Of a stretch of 64,000 nt of DNA, positions 62,403-64,000 are shown piece by piece. The notes beneath the pieces were generated by a model, which was not told the origin of the DNA, ran no database searches, and worked only from the letters and a program-made list of their open reading frames with translations. The stretch is taken from assembly GCF_900100955.1 (NCBI RefSeq), contig NZ_FNCC01000019.1, positions 124,001 through 188,000 on the forward strand, in the 5' to 3' direction. A program made the translations under genes and the position numbers. Position 1 is the stretch's first letter. Each line of letters opens with the position of its first letter. The DNA is from Lentzea fradiae. GTDB taxonomy: Bacteria > Actinomycetota > Actinomycetes > Mycobacteriales > Pseudonocardiaceae.

Positions 62403-63668
62403 GTGCGTTTCTGGGCATTCTTGTCGTACTCGTGGTCCGACCGGCCGAAGGCGGTGGCGCTCCACCGCAGGCTGGAGAAGTTCGTGATCCCGCGCCACGC
62501 ACGACACGCGGCCGACCCCGAAGGCCCGGCCGGACGACGCCTGCGTCCGATCTTCCGCGACGACGACGAGATGGCGCCCTCGGGCCCGCTGGCAGAACGC
62601 CTGCGCACCGCCATCGACGAGGCTCCCGCGATGATCCTGCTGGCCTCACCGGCCTCGGCCCGGTCGCATTACGTGAACCTCGAAGTCGAGCACTTCCTCT
62701 CGGGACACGACCCGAAGCGCCTGGTCATCATCGTCACGGGTGCCGACCGGCCGGCGAAACCGGAATTGCCGCCCGCGCTGGACCGCGTCGAGGACCCGCT
62801 GTGGCTGGACGCGCGAGGCGCGCGGAAGCTCACCCGCCGCAACCTGGTCCGGGTCGCCGCCGTGGTGCTCGACGTGGGGTTCGAAGCGTTGTGGCGCAGG
62901 CATGTGCGCTATCGGCGCCAACTCACCGCGCTGTGGTGCGCGCTGGCCCTGGTCGTCGGCACGGTGGTGGGCATGGCGATCGTGCGTCAGCTGGACGCCG
63001 AGAAACGCAGCCCTGAGCAGCAACGCGCTCAGTTCGTCGAGTGGATGACCAACAACACGAACGCGGTCGGCCTGCCCGTCGACGAGGTCAAGCTGAACAT
63101 CACTCGTGTCGACGACCTGGACAACGACGGCCTGATGGAGTTCTTCGTCGTCAACGAGACCGAAGGCTATTGCGGGTCAGGCGGATGCGTGGCGCTCGTG
63201 TACCGCACTGTGTCGCCCGGCGACTACGAGGTGGTGCTCGAACTGCTGGGCGCCTCGACATCGCGGGTGCGCCAGGCGGCGGACGGTTCGAAGGAGGTCA
63301 TCTTCAGCGACCTCTCTGTGAGTAGAGAGCCCTTGTACTCCGTCTACACGTTGCGCGGCGGCAAGTTCCAGCTCAAGCATCATGAGTTCTGCGACGGTTT
63401 GAACTTCGAAGTGTGCACCCAACCGATGGTGATCACGCCGATTCCGTGGGAGCGCGCACCATCCGTCGAGAAGGGGACCCCTCCACTGGAACGGCCGTCC
63501 GCGGACGCGCGGGTGGTCAGGATCGGCGCAGGAGGGTCGACCTTCGAAGGCGGCGATTACGACCTGGAAGCCAAAGGCATGGCCCAAGGTGGGGAGTGGT
63601 ACCTCGTCGAGGTCTGGAAGGGGTCGTGCGGATTCGTCCCCGCCTCGGCCGTGGGGCCACACAAGTAG
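62403..63668 (+). CDS. TIR-domain membrane protein with C-terminal SH3-like domain
   Basis: 421 residues from GTG, with AGGAG upstream. TIR domain (about 1-160): FWAFLSYSWSD, IFRDDDEM, ILLASPASARSHYVNLEVEHFL with Glu94 at the position of the NADase catalytic Glu (the usual Trp two residues after Ser is Tyr). One membrane helix (about 174-194). Outside: a segment RVDDLDNDGLMEFFVV like an FG-GAP/calcium-binding loop, two cysteine pairs, and a C-terminal SH3-like domain ending GSCGFVPASAVG. Bacterial TIR domains often cleave NAD+ or make signalling nucleotides, mainly in phage defence. The single-pass receptor-like layout is unusual; an envelope sensor is possible. Confidence 0.82.
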   Translation: MRFWAFLSYSWSDRPKAVALHRRLEKFVIPRHARHAADPEGPAGRRLRPIFRDDDEMAPSGPLAERLRTAIDEAPAMILLASPASARSHYVNLEVEHFLSGHDPKRLVIIVTGADRPAKPELPPALDRVEDPLWLDARGARKLTRRNLVRVAAVVLDVGFEALWRRHVRYRRQLTALWCALALVVGTVVGMAIVRQLDAEKRSPEQQRAQFVEWMTNNTNAVGLPVDEVKLNITRVDDLDNDGLMEFFVVNETEGYCGSGGCVALVYRTVSPGDYEVVLELLGASTSRVRQAADGSKEVIFSDLSVSREPLYSVYTLRGGKFQLKHHEFCDGLNFEVCTQPMVITPIPWERAPSVEKGTPPLERPSADARVVRIGAGGSTFEGGDYDLEAKGMAQGGEWYLVEVWKGSCGFVPASAVGPHK

Positions 63669-63674
63669 GAGCGG

Positions 63675-64000
63675 TCACGCCGATGCGGAACCAGCCGAAG
63701 AGCGGGCGAGCGCTCTCCGCCACTTGTCCAGCTCCACCAGCACGTACGACACCGCGCTGAGCGCCAGCACCACGAGCCACGGCTGCCAGCCGAGCGGTGC
63801 GGTGTGGAACAGGCGGTTCATGAACGGCACGTAGGTCAGCGCCAGTTGCAGTGCGATCGTGAGCGCGATGCCCACCAGCAGCCAGCGGTTGGGGCCGGTC
63901 CGGGGGCGGATGCGGTCCAGCGATCGGCAGTTGACCAGGTAGGCGATCTGGGCGCCGACGAACACGTTGACCGCGACCGTGCGGGCGACTTCGAGCGACG
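63675..64000 (-). CDS. Cation-transporting P-type ATPase, C-terminal part only
   Basis: The frame is open to the right edge; only the last about 108 residues are present. ARTVAVNVFVGAQIAYLVNCRSL, then two to three membrane helices (WLLVGIALTIALQLALTYV, PWLVVLALSAVSYVLVEL), is the C-terminal membrane domain of PMA1/Ca2+-type P-type ATPases (usual length about 900). The phosphorylation site lies outside the window. The gene ends 6 nt from the convergent TIR gene. It looks like housekeeping ion transport and marks the right side of the cluster. Confidence 0.82.
   Translation of the reverse strand, partial: SLEVARTVAVNVFVGAQIAYLVNCRSLDRIRPRTGPNRWLLVGIALTIALQLALTYVPFMNRLFHTAPLGWQPWLVVLALSAVSYVLVELDKWRRALARSSAGSASA

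Noticed and set aside
1..64000. Mobile elements, tRNA genes, CRISPR arrays, attachment sites
   Set aside because: No transposase or integrase reading frame, no cloverleaf-like sequence and no spaced short repeats were seen; the only long repeats are NRPS domain duplications.

Overview
The window is high-GC actinomycete DNA with strong G/C bias at third codon positions, frequent GTG starts and tight stop/start overlaps. The gene families (SARP regulator, MbtH, large NRPSs, MAB_1171c-type membrane protein, UvrA2/DrrC-like ATPase) fit the Pseudonocardiales (Lentzea/Saccharothrix/Actinosynnema type). The genus is inferred, not shown. Most of the window, about 6 to 61 kb, is one large hybrid NRPS/type I PKS gene cluster; genes at both ends look unrelated or only possibly linked.

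Layout. 1-3.6 kb: a four-gene operon with a 5'-truncated UvrA-like ATPase, a MerR regulator, a small tautomerase and a flavin amine oxidase. 3.6-6.0 kb: an unknown protein, an alpha/beta hydrolase and a divergent TetR regulator. 6.0-7.1 kb: SbnA-like first enzyme of 2,3-diaminopropionate (Dap) synthesis. 7.1-22.3 kb, plus strand: SyrP-like dioxygenase, flavin reductase, CPA2 antiporter, SbnB-like second Dap enzyme, NRPS-1 (C-A-T-E*-C), a CerJ/ChlB3-like KASIII acyltransferase and a 6-methylsalicylate-type iterative PKS (KS-AT-DH-KR-ACP). 22.4-51.7 kb, minus strand: MbtH-to-type-II-TE operon containing the 6541-residue NRPS-3 (six C-A-T modules plus a penicillin-binding-protein-like terminal domain), MFS exporter, P450 and TE, then NRPS-2 (A-T-C-A-T), a free-standing ACP and a phenolic-type flavin halogenase. 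52-55 kb: MMPL exporter, small coiled-coil membrane protein, ArsR-like regulator. 55-57 kb: XRE / HExxH peptidase / MAB_1171c membrane cassette. 57.4-59.2 kb: SARP regulator. 59.4-61 kb: tryptophan-type halogenase. 61-64 kb: a membrane protein, a TIR-TM-SH3 protein and the 3' end of a P-type ATPase.

How it fits together. Read in order NRPS-1, NRPS-2, NRPS-3, the domains make nine complete modules with none left over: the terminal C of NRPS-1 pairs with the opening A-T of NRPS-2. I infer a nonapeptide carrying an aroyl cap (6-methylsalicylate type, probably chlorinated on the free ACP and moved by the KASIII enzyme). Dap is supplied by SbnA/SbnB, beta-hydroxylation by the SyrP-like enzyme and/or P450, and release is by an unusual serine-hydrolase domain of the beta-lactamase/PBP fold.

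Regulation. A three-part repeat with 11-bp period lies about 50-110 bp upstream of five cluster transcription units (sbnA, the dioxygenase operon, NRPS-2, MbtH/NRPS-3, Trp halogenase), always in the same orientation relative to the gene. This is the geometry expected for a SARP, and a SARP is encoded inside the cluster. The repeat also marks which transcripts belong to the pathway. No tRNA, rRNA, CRISPR array or mobile element was found.
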